NCBI RefSeq assembly: GCF_007565055.1
Contig: NC_044552.1
Coordinates: forward strand, 36,264,069 to 36,328,068
Direction: 5' to 3'
Source: Rhinopithecus roxellana
Lineage: Eukaryota > Chordata > Mammalia > Primates > Cercopithecidae
Length of the DNA stretch: 64,000 bases
The translations under genes were made by a program, and so were the position numbers. The notes beneath the pieces were generated by a model. That model was not told the origin of the DNA. It saw only the letters and a program-made list of their open reading frames with translations, and did not search any database. Below are positions 44,022-55,265 of this stretch, piece after piece; the stretch's first letter is position 1, and each line of letters opens with the position of its first letter.

Positions 44022-44819
44022 TGGGCAACTTTTTGAACCTTCATGCAGGATGCTTTATCCATCTCCAGAGGAACTCATCTTGGTTTCTTCCAGCCCATCC
44101 GTAACTCAACTTGGAAAGCTGATTCTCTCATACAAATGTGTTCCTTCTTTGTCCTTCCACAAATTAGGATGCCTTTGGGGCTCATCAAATAAGAAAAGCG
44201 AAAAGTGAGGAAGAATTTTAGTACGCATATTTGAGCCAAAACCTACAACCAGAAAGTGCCCCCTTCTTACTCATTTCTAAACTAGCTCTGCCTGCTAACC
44301 CTGGAACCAAACCGAGAAAGCCCCACCACCCAGCCACATAACTATGTCCCCCTTACGGTGAAAGCGGCCCCGAGACAAGGAATCGCACACCTGGCTGCAA
44401 ACGCAGCCTTTCAGAGCTGAGATCTCCCAGCACCACCTTGCATGGGCAGGAAACCATAGATATCAGATGCAGCCACAGTTTCCTATATCCTATCTGTATT
44501 TGTAGTGATCAAAAAATACATTCGTGGTAGTAAGAAAAAATAAAATAAAATGCACACACATGCACCTAATATCATACTCCAATTGCTAACATTTTGTAAT
44601 TTGGGTTATTTAAAAAAAAAGTTTCCAAAGCAATGACAAAAATGTCTACTCTGCCTTCAAAACCCAAGCTGACTCCTCCTTGATCCCATTTGTATCACTG
44701 TACTTGAGGAGTTTGTCACAAACACATTTAAGGGAGTGGTTCTCACAAGAGGAAACTTTGACAACCTGCCCCCCAACATTTATGGCTTTCTTAGATAATC
44801 TGTATCCCTAGACAATATA
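44022..44819. other. unique stretch
   Basis: No exon. AT-rich from 44490 and may already contain worn L1. Confidence 0.4.
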
Positions 44820-45186
44820 GTTTTATGTTTTTATTGACCTTAAAATGTAATAAAAAGATATCATGCTGTATGGAATATTTAAAGTCTTGTTTTTCTAAAT
44901 TCAAAATTATATTACTAAAATTCATTCAAACCATTACATATAGATGTTGTTCATTCATTTTGCTACTGTATAACAATCTATCACATGACAATAACGTATG
45001 TACCCATTCTCCAGCTGATGGGCATTTGGGTTTCCAGTGTTTTGCCATCATGAACAGTGCTACTAGGAATATTCTTAGTATACATTATGTATACATGCTG
45101 CCCACATAAGCAAGTTTCTCACGATGATTATATACCTAGGAGTGAAAATGCCAGGACATGCTGCATGTGAATGTACAACATTACAA
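44820..45186 (-). mobile_element. L1M 3' region, antisense, part 1
   Basis: 'ccagctgatgggcatttgg', 'gtttccagtgttttgcc', 'catgaacagtgctactagg' and 'tatacctaggagtgaaaatg' are antisense old L1. Interrupted by a Tigger-like element and resumes at 45472. Confidence 0.8.
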
Positions 45187-45471
45187 GATACAGGTTGAAC
45201 ATCCCTAAGCTGAAAACCTGAAAACTTGAAATGTTCCAAAATCCTAAATTTCTTGAATGCCAACATGACACAAGTGGAAAATTCCACACTTGACCTCAAT
45301 CTCATGACATGTTGCATCAAAATGCGATCAAAGCTTTGTTTCATGCATAAAATTATTTTATGCATTTGTTTATATATAATAAGTGCATTATAGTATCTCA
45401 AATATTCCAAAATCCAAAAAAAATCCAAAATCGGTCCCAAGAATTTTGGATAAGGGATCCTCAATCTGTAC
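45187..45471. mobile_element. MER2-like Tigger (TcMar) element
   Basis: The terminal inverted repeats 'caggttgaacatcccta' and 'taagggatcctcaatctg' are flanked by TA on both sides, the TcMar target. Internal 'gttccaaaatcctaaat' and 'aatgccaacatgacac' fit MER2. Cleanly inserted into the antisense L1M. Confidence 0.85.
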
Positions 45472-45670
45472 TACCAAACTGTTTTCCAAAGCAGCTGCAT
45501 CAAGTTACACTCCTACGAGCAGCTCCTAAATGACCATAATGTCCTAACTCCTTTTCAAGGCTTGCTGCTGCACAGCTTCTTCACGTCTGCCCATCAAACA
45601 GGGATGAAATGGAATCTCACTGTGATTTGTATTCCCTGATTACTAATGAAATTAAGTGTCTCATCATAAA
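45472..45670 (-). mobile_element. L1M 3' region, antisense, part 2
   Basis: 'accaaactgttttccaaagc', 'gcatcaagttacactcc', 'ggaatctcactgtgatttg' continue the antisense L1. Confidence 0.8.
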
Positions 45671-45689
45671 AAGAGATATTCTCCCAACC

Positions 45690-45850
45690 TAACTCCCTAT
45701 ACTTTTCTTTCATAGCTCATATCGTTGTCCATAATTAAACATTTGTGGGATTAACTGATGAAAGCCCATCACTGTTTTCTTCACCACTGCATACTGCACA
45801 AGTGGCACAAAGTAGAGCCTCTGTGTATCTGTTGAATTAATGAATGCACG
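45690..45850 (+). mobile_element. L2 LINE 3' end, worn
   Basis: 'gtggcacaaagtagagcc' then 'tgttgaattaatgaatg' fit the L2 terminus. Confidence 0.55.
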
Positions 45851-46144
45851 GGTAACCCAGTACATGAGGCTATTCAGTTAGTCTTCAGGCTCTGACCTGA
45901 TTTTATTAAAAGCCCGGGTTCATGACTCAGGGTCTGACCTCCCCAGCTGAGTTATCATGGAGGTAAAAGTGACGAGGTACCTCCCAACCTGGACTGAAGA
46001 GAGGGAAGGGCCCAGAGAGGATGGGGGCAAAGTCCACTCTGGAACCAGGGTGATTAGCCATGCCTCCTCAAAAACAGTAATAGTAAAAAAACAACTGCTT
46101 TTGTGAATTGCAAGCTAAGCATGGGTCACATACTTCACACTGAC
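45851..46144. other. unique stretch
   Basis: Nothing recognised. Confidence 0.4.
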
Positions 46145-46370
46145 TAATAAGAGCTACCATTTACACAGCGTGCTGTCACTTACTGGATTATTCATCTGAT
46201 CCTCACATCTCTATGGAATGAATATGACACCCCCCCACCCACATTTTACAGCAAAGAAAATGGAAGCCAGAGAGGCGAAGAAAGTGCCCAGTCACAGAGC
46301 ACATAAAGGGCAAACCCAGAGTCAGAGTCAAATCAAGTGCAGTCTGGCCCCAGAGTCCATGCCCCTTTCA
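46145..46370 (-). mobile_element. MIR SINE
   Basis: 'aagagctaccatttacacag', 'ctgatcctcacatctc', 'cccacattttacagcaaag', 'cccagtcacagagcac', 'gtctggccccagagtccatg'. Confidence 0.88.
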
Positions 46371-46406
46371 CATACACAAACCGACTTGACCCCCGGGCTT
46401 TTTGTT

Positions 46407-46708
46407 TTTGTTTATGTTTTTTTTTTTGAGATGTAGTCACGCACTGTTGTCAGGGCTGGAGTGCAATGGTGCAATCTCGGCTCACTGCAACCTCCACCTC
46501 CCAGGTTCAAGCAATTCTCCTGCTTCAGCCTCCCAAGTAGCTGGGATTACAGGTACCAGCCACCACACCCAGATAATGTATTGTATTTTTAGTAGGGACG
46601 GGGTTTCACTATGTTGGCCAGGCTGGTCTTGAACTCCTGACCTCGTGATCCGCCCACCTCCACCTCCCAAAGTGCTGGGATTACAGGTGTGAGTCAGCGC
46701 CCCGCCGG
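46407..46708 (-). mobile_element. AluS, antisense
   Basis: Complete antisense Alu with a 'cccc(g/t)gggctttttgtt'-like duplication on both sides as TSD (about 46391-46406 and 46709-46724). Confidence 0.92.
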
Positions 46709-46724
46709 CCCCTGGGCTTTTTAT

Positions 46725-47109
46725 CTTCTCTGCATGGGGCTGCTTTTCCTCCCCACCTGCCCCCACAAACCTCCCCAGGCTCCAGGTTTTGCTCCACATC
46801 CCACAAAGACTTTCCCTGCACATGGGGAGCAGTGTTCTGGAGTACGAGGTCACCCTCCAGTCTGTCCCTAATATTTACACTGACATACTTACCTGACAGT
46901 TCCCTGGCTGCAAGATGCTAGGTGTCACCCAGCAAGTTGGCAAGGGGACATCGTCCAGGCCTGTCTCTCCTAGGGTTCTCCCAAGTCAAAGGTTTCCCCT
47001 TCAGTTCTGCAGAAACCAATCCCTTTCCAACTCTGAAAGGCTTTTACTGCAAACTGGAAGCAAACATTTAGCAAATGCCTACTACACACCAGGCACACGA
47101 CATGTCTTA
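46725..47109. other. unique stretch
   Basis: A short antisense L2/MIR end lies at about 47065-47100 ('caaatgcctactacacacc'). Otherwise unrecognised. Confidence 0.4.
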
Positions 47110-47250
47110 ACTCAGCAAAAAATAGTATGTAGCCACTAAAATTATATAATCCAGACCAACACATGTAAATATACATGAAATTCTGTGAAGTGAAAAGAAA
47201 GCAACTCAAAAATAGTACCTACATGCCAGATGTGAGTAAACACAGTACCC
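47110..47250 (+). mobile_element. L1M 3' tail, possible
   Basis: 'agtatgtagccactaaaatt' then 'tgtgaagtgaaaagaaagc' resemble the L1M tail. Low certainty. Confidence 0.4.
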
Positions 47251-47495
47251 CCACCCAGACACCACTGGATAATATAAATAGAAATGGGTGTTCATGACAA
47301 TCTTTCTTCAGTAAAGTTACCTAGAGTTCCAATGTTCCCCAGGAGCTACTTGTCAACTATTTATAACAGGTGTGGTTTCAAAGCAATGCTACAAAGAATT
47401 ATTCCCAACAAGAATGAAAACTCCATGTGGGTCATGATCACATCTATTTTGTCCATAGCTGTCTCTCTAATGCAGAGGATGAAGCCGTCAGATGC
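47251..47495. other. unique stretch
   Basis: Nothing recognised. Confidence 0.35.
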
Positions 47496-47709
47496 GGGAT
47501 CAGCAACTATGGCCTGCTGCTAAACCTGGCCAAACACCTGGTTTTGTGAATAAAGTATGATCGGAACACAGACACGCTCATTCATTTACGAGTGATCTAT
47601 GACTGCTTTTGTGCTACAGGAGCAAAGTTGAGTAGTTAGGACAGAGATACCGCCCACAAAGTAAAAATATCTACTCTCTAGCCCTATATAGAAAGTTTGC
47701 CAATCTTTG
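47496..47709. mobile_element. hAT-Charlie-type DNA element
   Basis: 'ggatcagcaactatggcctg', 'ttttgtgaataaagtatg', 'gaacacagacacgctcattc', 'ctatgactgcttttgtgc', 'agttgagtagttaggac' and 'gaaagtttgccaatc' match the widespread family whose ends read 'caggggtcggcaaact'. Family name not certain. Confidence 0.7.
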
Positions 47710-47867
47710 ATCTAATGCTTAGCCTGGAATTCTGCATATAGTGGAATAATACTTATTGAATTAATAAACTAACTTATAAATGTATTAAATTTAAAACCTT
47801 ATATGAAATTATTATTAGGTTTATTGACTTCAATTAACCGAAACCAAGGTAATATATAAGAACTAAG
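47710..47867. other. AT-rich unique stretch
   Basis: Short AT-rich block before an Alu. Nothing recognised. Confidence 0.35.
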
Positions 47868-48026
47868 GGCTGGGCACAGTGACTCACGCCTATAATCCTA
47901 GCACTTTGGGAGGCTGAGATGGGAGGATCACTTGAGGCCAGAAGTTCGAGACCAGCCTGGCCCACAGAGCAAGAACCCATCTCTATAAAAAATAAATAAA
48001 TACATTCTTTTTTTTAAAAAAAAAAA
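47868..48026 (+). mobile_element. Alu left monomer only
   Basis: Single left-arm Alu (FLAM-like or 3'-truncated) with the tail 'aaataaataaatacattc' then T and A runs. TSD 'aactaagg' on both sides (ends at 47867 and about 48034). Confidence 0.85.
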
Positions 48027-48107
48027 ACTAAGGTTTATTCACCTAGGGCACATATATGTGTACCGAATGAGAAATACGTTCTTTTGTTTATTGTTTGTTA
48101 AATTTTG

Positions 48108-48386
48108 ATAGAGACAAGGTCTCACCCTACCACCCAGCTGAAATGCAGCGATGCAATCATAGCTCACTGCAGCCTCAAACAGCTAGGCTCAAGAAATTCT
48201 CCCACTTCAGCCTCCCAAGTAGCTACGACTATAGACGTGCACCACCATGCCCAGCTAACTTTTTTGTAGAGACAGGGTCTCACTATGTTGCCCAGGCTGG
48301 TTTTGAACTCCTGGGCTCAAGCGATCCTCCTGCCTCCATCTTCAAAAGCACTGGAATTACAGGTGTGAGCCACCTTGCTCTGCCTT
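48108..48386 (-). mobile_element. AluJ, antisense
   Basis: Diverged antisense Alu with 'gaactcctgggctcaagcg'. First of three head-to-tail antisense Alus. Confidence 0.9.
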
Positions 48387-48387
48387 A

Positions 48388-48702
48388 CTTTTTTTTTCTT
48401 TTCTTTTTTTTTTTTTTTTTGAGACAAAGTCTCATTCTGTCACCCAGGCTGGAGTGCGACAGCACCATTTCAGTTCACCACAGCCTCCACCTGCCAGGCT
48501 CAAGCGATCCTTCCACCTCAGCCTCCTGAGTAGCTGGGACTACAGGCGTGTGCCACCACACTCAGCTAATCTTTGTATTTTTTGTAGAGAGAAGGTCTCC
48601 CTATGTTGCCCAGACTGGTCTTGAACTCCTAGGCTCAAATGATCCTCCCGCTTCAGCCTCCCAAAATGTTGGGGTTATAGGCATGAGCCACCACACCCAG
48701 CA
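48388..48702 (-). mobile_element. AluJ, antisense
   Basis: Second antisense Alu of the trio, with a mixed T/C tail at 48388-48420 and 'gaactcctaggctcaaatg'. Confidence 0.9.
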
Positions 48703-49005
48703 CATTTTTTTTTTTTGAGACGGAGTCTTGTTCTGTCTCCCAGGCTGGAGTGCAGTGACTGGATCTCGGCTCACTGCAAGCTCTGCCTCCCGGGTTTACG
48801 CCATTCTCCTGCCTCAGCCTCCCGAGTAGCTGAGACTACAGGCGCCCGCCACCTCGCCCGGCTAGTTTTTTGTATTTTTTTTTTTTTAGTAGAGACGGGG
48901 GTTTCACCGTGTTAGCCAGGATGGTCTCGATCTCCTGACCTCGTGATCCACCCGTCTCAGCCTCCCAAAGTGCTGGGATTACAGGCTTGAGCCACCGCGC
49001 CCAGC
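48703..49005 (-). mobile_element. young AluY, Old World monkey type
   Basis: Third antisense Alu, with 'gccacctcgcccggctag' and 'ggcttgagccaccgcgcc'. A T11 expansion lies inside the linker near 48876. Confidence 0.94.
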
Positions 49006-50839
49006 CACATTCTTTTGAATATTAAAAAAAAAAAAAAAAAAAAAAATCAGGCTCTTGACACCGTCATTAGGAGGTATGTATGCCTTCAACAGTTTATTCC
49101 ATGGCAGAGATAGATTACACCAAGTCATGTACACCCTAGAGCTAAGGTAAGTATCATGCAGCCACTGCTTACAATGGGAAACAGCTGATAAGAGCTTGGC
49201 ATGACATCTAGGGCCAGAAATAGGAGTCAAGTCTGGGTAACCAATCCAAATGCTGTAATAATCCCCAAGTGGGGCTCAAAGTAGGATTTTTGGCCTCCTG
49301 AGCCTTATATTCTAAGCAACTAAGCTACAGGCCCAGGCTGACTAAGGTGAAATCATTTCATTTATTTTCTATGTAACTTCTGGTAGGGACAATGCATCGG
49401 AAAACAATTGTAGGCTCAATGATTTTCCCCTTAATTTATCAGTACCATCTGCATTATAATGTAACTGAATATTTTTAGTTCTGCAGACCTGATTATTCAG
49501 AGGCTGATCATTCAGCTGTTGGCTTTTTGAAGCTCATTATGGCCCGAGTACCCAAAGACAGGAGAGAGGAAATGAAAGAAGGTGAAACTCAAATCAGTGG
49601 GCGTTGCTACTTTATTAGCAGATGAGACATCAAGATTGGGGTGGAGGGGGTGCTAAAGGGTGAAACCCCAGGTTTCCAGAGCTGAGGCTCTCTTCAGGCA
49701 GCTTTTATCAGACTCACAAATCTTACATCACAGCACACTGACAGTCTGTCAATAATTCTGTGATACTGGCCTATCCCTATAGTGATCCAAGACTATCACT
49801 AAGCTCCCTTCCTTTGTTCATATGGAAAAACCAAAACTCCAAAGGAGATTAACAGTTGAAGCCTTGAGGCCTAGAACCAACCCTTGGCCTGTAGAAGTCA
49901 GAAGACAGGTCCGCCCAGACTCCGAAAAGCCTGAGGATGGATTCATTTAGGGAAATGTTTAGAAAAGAATGCTGGGAGGAGTCTAAGCCACTTCCTCATG
50001 GAGCCCTGCCTTCCTCTCCCTCCTTTCCACACATTAATTATTCCCAGCAGGCCTTCCCACTTCCCAGGAACCCACAGATAGAGAAGTCCAATACATTGGC
50101 TCTGAGCCCTGGGTCACACCCAAGGTCCCCTGGCACTGTCCCTCTCACAGCAGGCTGAGCTGTGGTTGGAGACTTGACTCAGGTCCCAGGCCCACAGGCC
50201 CTTCAACCCCTCTGTGCCCAGCAGGCACTGGGTGAATGTTATTGAACAAATGAATGAAAGCCACTCATTATTTTAAGTGAAAACTAAGTCACACCCAAGG
50301 AAGACCACAGTCCTAATTTCTCTAGTGACATTATTCCTCCAGCTGAGGCATGCAAAACACACCTCACTTCTCTCTCCTCTCCTCTCCAGTCTGCTTCCTT
50401 TTTTCTTCCATCCTGAGCACTGGTGTCTGGAGAAACCCCTACCCTGGGAAGGTAGCATTCTCTTCTCTGGCTGACAACAGACTTTCCCGTGGATGGACCC
50501 TGCGAGGTCTGGGAAGCCCTACTCACCTCAACCCAGTAGGCTCCAGGCCGTCCTAAGTGAACCAACCACAGGAGAAAACCACAGAGGGGGGAAATGGAAG
50601 GAAGCACCCCCTGCTACCGCCTCCTCTCACTTTCCCCAGGGCCTTAGCTCTGTCAGATTTTGAAGCATAATGAGTTTTGTTTCATAACAGTCTTAAATGA
50701 ACTGGAAGGGGGAAGGGGATGACAATGATAAAAATCTTAATTAAAAAAAAATTCCTACAGGCAAAGAGATTATCCAGATCCTGAGATGTGATAAAAGTCT
50801 GTTGAGCTAGGCGCCCTCCCCAGCCCCCAAGGACATAGC
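49006..50839. other. unique stretch, candidate conserved element
   Basis: A23 run at 49024-49046 with no Alu. 49430-49560 has 'cattataatgtaactgaat' and 'gacctgattattcagagg' and looks conserved. A worn L2 end lies at 50205-50260 ('ttattgaacaaatgaatg'). No credible exon. Confidence 0.4.
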
Positions 50840-51375
50840 ACTGGACATACATTTACGGAGCGCCTACTGTGTGCTGGGCACTCTTCCGAGGGCTTTGGAT
50901 GCAGCAGTGAACAAACCCATTCTAGGAGAGGGAGGACAGGCAACAAAGAAAACGAACAAGCAAACTACAGAGGATGCGAACAGGCTGAAGTATTTTGGGA
51001 GAAAAGGAACAACAGAGCAGGTAAAGGGGATGGGGCATTCGGGCGCAGGCGCAGGGCAGTGCTAACTGCAGAGGTGAGGAAAGCCCTGTTGAGAAAGAGA
51101 CAGACTTCTGCGCAAAGACTTGAAAGAGGGCAGGGAGGGAGCATTGCAGATGGGTATCTAGGTTCTGGAAGAGCAACCCCAGCAGAAAGGACGGCTGTGC
51201 AAAGGCCCTGAGGCAAGCGCATACCAGGTGTGGGGCTAGAGAGGAGGAAGGAGGAGGAGAGCCGTAGAAAGACAGGGCCTCAGGGGGACTCCGGACCACT
51301 GTATGGACTCTGGCTTATACCGCCTGACGGGGGCCGCTGATGGGTTGTAAGCAGGAGAGAGACAGGTTTCCTTGT
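50840..51375 (-). mobile_element. L2 LINE 3' region, long
   Basis: Antisense L2: 'gagcgcctactgtgtgctgg', 'atgcagcagtgaacaaaccc', 'gaaagaggggcagggaggg'-like body, 'gcaaaggccctgaggcaagc' and 'gttgtaagcaggagagag'. Longest L2 copy here. The 125-codon minus frame is a by-product. Confidence 0.82.
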
Positions 51376-51634
51376 CATTCTCTGCCACTCCATCCCATCA
51401 TTCTTCCTGGTAAACTCCCTTGATATCATTTAATAAATATGGCTCAAAGCCCTCTCTGACTTCTCGTGATAAGTTATAAACTCAAACAACCTTAAGAAAA
51501 CTGGCAAGTCCCACACCTACTGCTCCCCTAAATCAATATTAGACCATCTTCCCTCACTCCAAAAAGCAAGGAGTTGAATCTTTTTTCTATTAAGAGCTGC
51601 TGACCCAGAGAAGAAATGGAAATTGTTAATTAAT
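51376..51634. other. unique or worn L2 stretch
   Basis: 'cactccatcccatcattc' and 'gctcaaagccctctctgac' hint at plus-strand L2. Not certain. Confidence 0.4.
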
Positions 51635-51646
51635 AAGCCAGGCACT

Positions 51647-52058
51647 ATGGCTCATGCCTGTAATCCCAGCATCTTGGGAGGCCGAGACGGGCAGATCACT
51701 TGAAGTCAGGAGTTTGAGACTAGCCTGGAGAACACGGTGAAACCCCCTTTCTACTAAAAATACAAAAATTAGCTGGGTGTTGGCTGGGTGTGGTGGCTCA
51801 TGCCTGTAATCCCAGCACTTTGGGAGGCCAAGGTGGGTGGATCACGAGGTCAGGAGATCGAGACCATCCTGGCCAACATGGTGAAACCCCGTCTCTACTA
51901 AAATTCAAAAAATTAGCCAGGCGTGGTGGTATGTGCCTATAGTTCCAGCTACTTGGTAGGCTAAGCAGGGGAATTGGCTGAACCCAGGAGGTGAAGGTTG
52001 CAGTGAGCCAAGATTGCACCACTGCACTCCAGCCTGGCAACAGAGCAAGACTCCATCT

Positions 52059-52103
<45 letters not shown>

Positions 52104-52277
52104 AGCCGGGTGTTGTGGCAGGTGCCGGAATCCCAGAAACTCGGGAGACTGAGGCAGGAGAATGGCTTGAACCTGGGAGGCGGAGGTTGCGTTGAGCTGA
52201 GATTGCACCACTGCACTCCAGCCTGGTGACAGAGCAAGACTCCACTCGCTCGCCCCGCCCAAAAAAAAAAAGAAAAT
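51647..52277 (+). mobile_element. outer AluS split by an inner Alu
   Basis: Outer halves at 51647-51781 and about 52101-52277. TSD 'gttaattaataa' at 51635-51646 and 52278-52289. The 3' end has a short GC-rich 'cgctcgccccgccc' insert before the A tail. Confidence 0.92.
51782..52100 (+). mobile_element. inner AluY/Sc nested in Alu, A42 tail
   Basis: Inserted into the mid linker of the outer Alu. The TSD 'attagc(t/c)gggtgtt' is repeated on both sides. Pure 42-A tail at 52060-52101. Confidence 0.92.
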
Positions 52278-52289
52278 GTTAATTAATAA

Positions 52290-53184
52290 CTAAAGACAAG
52301 GGAAGAGTAATCTCATTCAGCAAATTTTTTCTTGAGAGGGCAAAAGCTAAAAAGCTTGTTTTTAGACTAAAAATGGAAAAAAGTATTCAATAAGTAGAAG
52401 ACATTTTAAAATACAGGCTACTTAACATATATATAACTAGCAATTAATAGAAAGGAGGAAAGCGAGAGATGGAGAAAAAAAGGGAAGGTGGGTAGGTAGA
52501 AAGACAAGAGTGGAAAATAGAATGACAAATACAGAGAGGAACACGGAGATATATGTGGAAAAGTACAGAAGCCTCCAAACAGAGAGGCAGAAAGAAAAAG
52601 GAACTGAAATTACAGGGTCTGAGGTTTCTTACTCTTCATTCACTCCCTGCAGTTTATTAGGTCCAAAGCACCAGCGCTTAATCCTTTCATTCCCTACTGC
52701 CCTGTGGCTGCCCTGATACTCCAATTAGTGGGCCCTCTATTTACACCTCTTTATCCTTACGCTAAGTAGAACTCGAGGAAGGGAGGGAAGAGACAGATTA
52801 AATTATTCTTCATGTCTAAACTGCAAAGGCAGTGGCCCAGCCAACACCAGCCGGTCAAGCCAGAGGTGGCAGCAGAAATTCCCTTGTCACGAAATACACA
52901 CCAGGGACCCCCCACTCTGTCCCCCACCCCACAACAGATACAATATAAGCCACTAGGCAACCTTACCTGCTCAAGCTATGAAGTGAGCCGCCATGTCTGA
53001 GACCAGGTCCCAAATGCGCCTTCTGTCAACGGAACCTTCTGTCCCAAACTGTCCCCACCTTCATGCCCATCCCCCCACCCGAGAAATAAAAAAAAGCCCA
53101 ACTAAGAGAAGACTGAGGAAGCCCTGAAATAAGCTAAAATGGTTAGAAAGAAAGTAATAATAAATTAGAACGATGAGCTCATGG
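52290..53184. other. unique stretch
   Basis: Purine-rich at 52440-52600, otherwise unique. No credible exon. Confidence 0.4.
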
Positions 53185-53430
53185 TAGTATACTATAGCAG
53201 TTAACAGTACAGGCTCTAAGGTCAGAATGCATGGCTCAGCTCTGCCACTGACAACTGTACCGTGGGCAAGCGACCTATTCCCTCATGCTTCAGATTCCTC
53301 TTCTTGAAAAAGAGGACCCGTAATAATACCTGTGTCCTAGGGCTCCTGGGAGAATTAAAGTCAGTATTATACAGCATGGAAAAGAATGTCTGGCACGTGG
53401 TGAGCATTATATGAATATTTCTCAAGAAAT
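53185..53430 (+). mobile_element. MIR SINE
   Basis: 'tagcagttaacagtacagg', 'tgcatggctcagctctgcc', 'cgtgggcaagcgacc', 'gtaataatacctgtgtcc', 'atgtctggcacgtggtgagc'. Confidence 0.88.
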
Positions 53431-53589
53431 AAAAATAGTTTTTAAAAAGGAAAGCTTCTTTCTGAACCATCCAAGAGAGAAAAGGTCTATAGTTTTATTT
53501 TTGTACATGCTATATGCATAAAAACAATCACTACTGATTGGTATTTTCAACTCTGATCATTTCTACTCCACACTTTTAAAATATGAATA

Positions 53590-54140
53590 AAATGCTTTGG
53601 CAAAAATATACAAAGACATTTGTGGTGGTATTATTCATAAAAGCAAACTGTGGGAAATGACCTAAGTATCTGACAATTGAAGAAAATGTGAGTAGATCAT
53701 AAAAGCCATAACAGGGAGTTATGTACAAATATTAAAAATCACATGATGGGCCAGGAACAGTGGCTCATACCTGTAATCCCAGCACTTTGGGAGGCCGAGG
53801 TGGGAGGATAACTTGAGGTCAGGAGTTCGAGACCAGCCTGGCCAATATGGTGAAACCCTGTCCCTACTAAAAATAAAAAAATTAGCCAGGCATGGTGGCA
53901 GGCGCCTGTAGTCCCAGCTACTCAGGAGGCTGAAGCAGGAGAATCACTTGAACCCAGGAAGTGGAGGTTGCAGTGAGCAGAGATCATGCCACTGCACTCC
54001 AGTCTGGGAGACAGAGTGAGACTCTGTCTCAAAAAAAAAAAAAAAAAAAAAACAGTCACCTAAAGAAAAATTTTTAAAGACATGGAAAACACTTCTAAAG
54101 TTAAATAATAAAGGATACAAAATTAGACTTCACTTTCAGG
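53590..54140 (+). mobile_element. L1M 3' tail, split by Alu
   Basis: 'attattcataaaagcaaact', 'aacagggagttatgtacaa' before the Alu and 'acatggaaaacacttctaaag' after it fit an old L1 3' tail. Confidence 0.6.
53748..54052 (+). mobile_element. AluS
   Basis: Complete dimeric Alu with an A22 tail, inside the L1M tail. Confidence 0.93.
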
Positions 54141-54606
54141 TATGACGGGGCAGTGAATATTAAACTAGTCCTCTGGTACAGAATGGCTACATAAGATAGA
54201 TAAAATACAAGATAATTATAACAATAACGTTTTGAAGGTGTGGAAATACAAGGCAGTTAGAACTTGAGGGACCAGGCTCCTAGAGGAAAGGGAAATGCAG
54301 CGAGGTAAGCTATGTATTAGTAGCTACTGTTTTCCCTCAGGACACTTGCTAATTTGGTGCAAGGAACACAGAGGTAGAACAGAAAGCAGTAAATGAAAGC
54401 TTTCTGCAGCTTTCTTCCTGGGCTGAAAAGACAAAAACTGGAGTTCAGGGCTATGAAAATATCCAAGATTTAAGAGACCAAGATACCAGATAAAAAAGTG
54501 AACCCCAAAGAAATGAGTACAATGTTCCGTAAGCGATTTCTCCTCAAGGCACTGACACACACCTAAGTCTTCTGTGTACAGAGCTAAAACCTAGGAATCC
54601 AAACAG

Positions 54607-54653
<47 letters not shown>

Positions 54654-54954
54654 TTAAAACACTAATGCATTAAGCAGAGATGTTGGTAGTTTTACAGTGG
54701 CAGGCAGACAAAACTCTGAAATCAGGGCCTACCAAGGCCTCCTTGTACCATTGTACAAGTAAGGGCAAATAACAAATACACCAGCCTTAACTGAGTCTCT
54801 ACATTTTCCACAGTAAAATGCCCAGCACTCAAACAACAATCACCAAGCATGTCAGGAAATAGGACCAAACTAAGAAAAAAAATACAGTCAATAAAAACAA
54901 ACGTCAGAAAGTATCCAAATATTGAAGTTGTTGGCCAGAACTTTAAAATTACAA
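54141..54954 (+). mobile_element. HAL1/L1M 5' part, probable
   Basis: Purine-rich L1-like leader: 'aggaaataggaccaaact', 'atacagtcaataaaaac' and 'ccagaactttaaaatta' precede the ORF1-like part at 55266. Contains a 43-nt A run (54607-54649). Confidence 0.55.
54607..54649. repeat. 43-nt pure A run without an Alu
   Basis: Uninterrupted A43, flanked by 'aatccaaacag' and 'gctattaaaac'. No SINE body precedes it. Probably expansion of an A-rich spot in the LINE. Confidence 0.93.
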
Positions 54955-55265
54955 GGGCCAGACATGGTGGCTCACATTCATAATCCCAGCACTTTGGGAG
55001 GCCAAAGCAGGAGGATCACTTGAGGTCAGGAGTTCAACACCAGCCTGGGTAACAAAGCAAGACCCCCATCTCTACAAAAAAAAAAAATTTTTTTTAATTA
55101 GCCAAGCATGGTGGAGCGCACCTATAGTCCCAGCTACGGGAGGCTGAGGCAGGAGGATCACTTTGGCCCACGAGTTTGGGAGTGCAGTAAGCCAAGTTTG
55201 TGCCACTGTACTCCAGCTTAGGCAACAGAGTGAGCAAGACCCTGTCTCTGTTTTTCAAAAAAGAG
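54955..55265 (+). mobile_element. AluJ-like
   Basis: Diverged complete Alu. The mid linker carries A12 then T8. Splits the HAL1/L1M. Confidence 0.9.

Noticed and set aside
50961..51060. CpG island or promoter
   Set aside because: A few CpGs ('cattcgggcgcaggcgcaggg') in an L2 fragment. Too short and sparse for an island.
52244..52259. GC-rich insert in an Alu tail as a regulatory site
   Set aside because: A short 'cgctcgccccgccc' patch at the end of the outer Alu. Most likely mutation of the tail start, no support for function.
51798..52262. 154-codon minus-strand frame
   Set aside because: Entirely antisense Alu, including phenylalanine runs from the poly-A tail.
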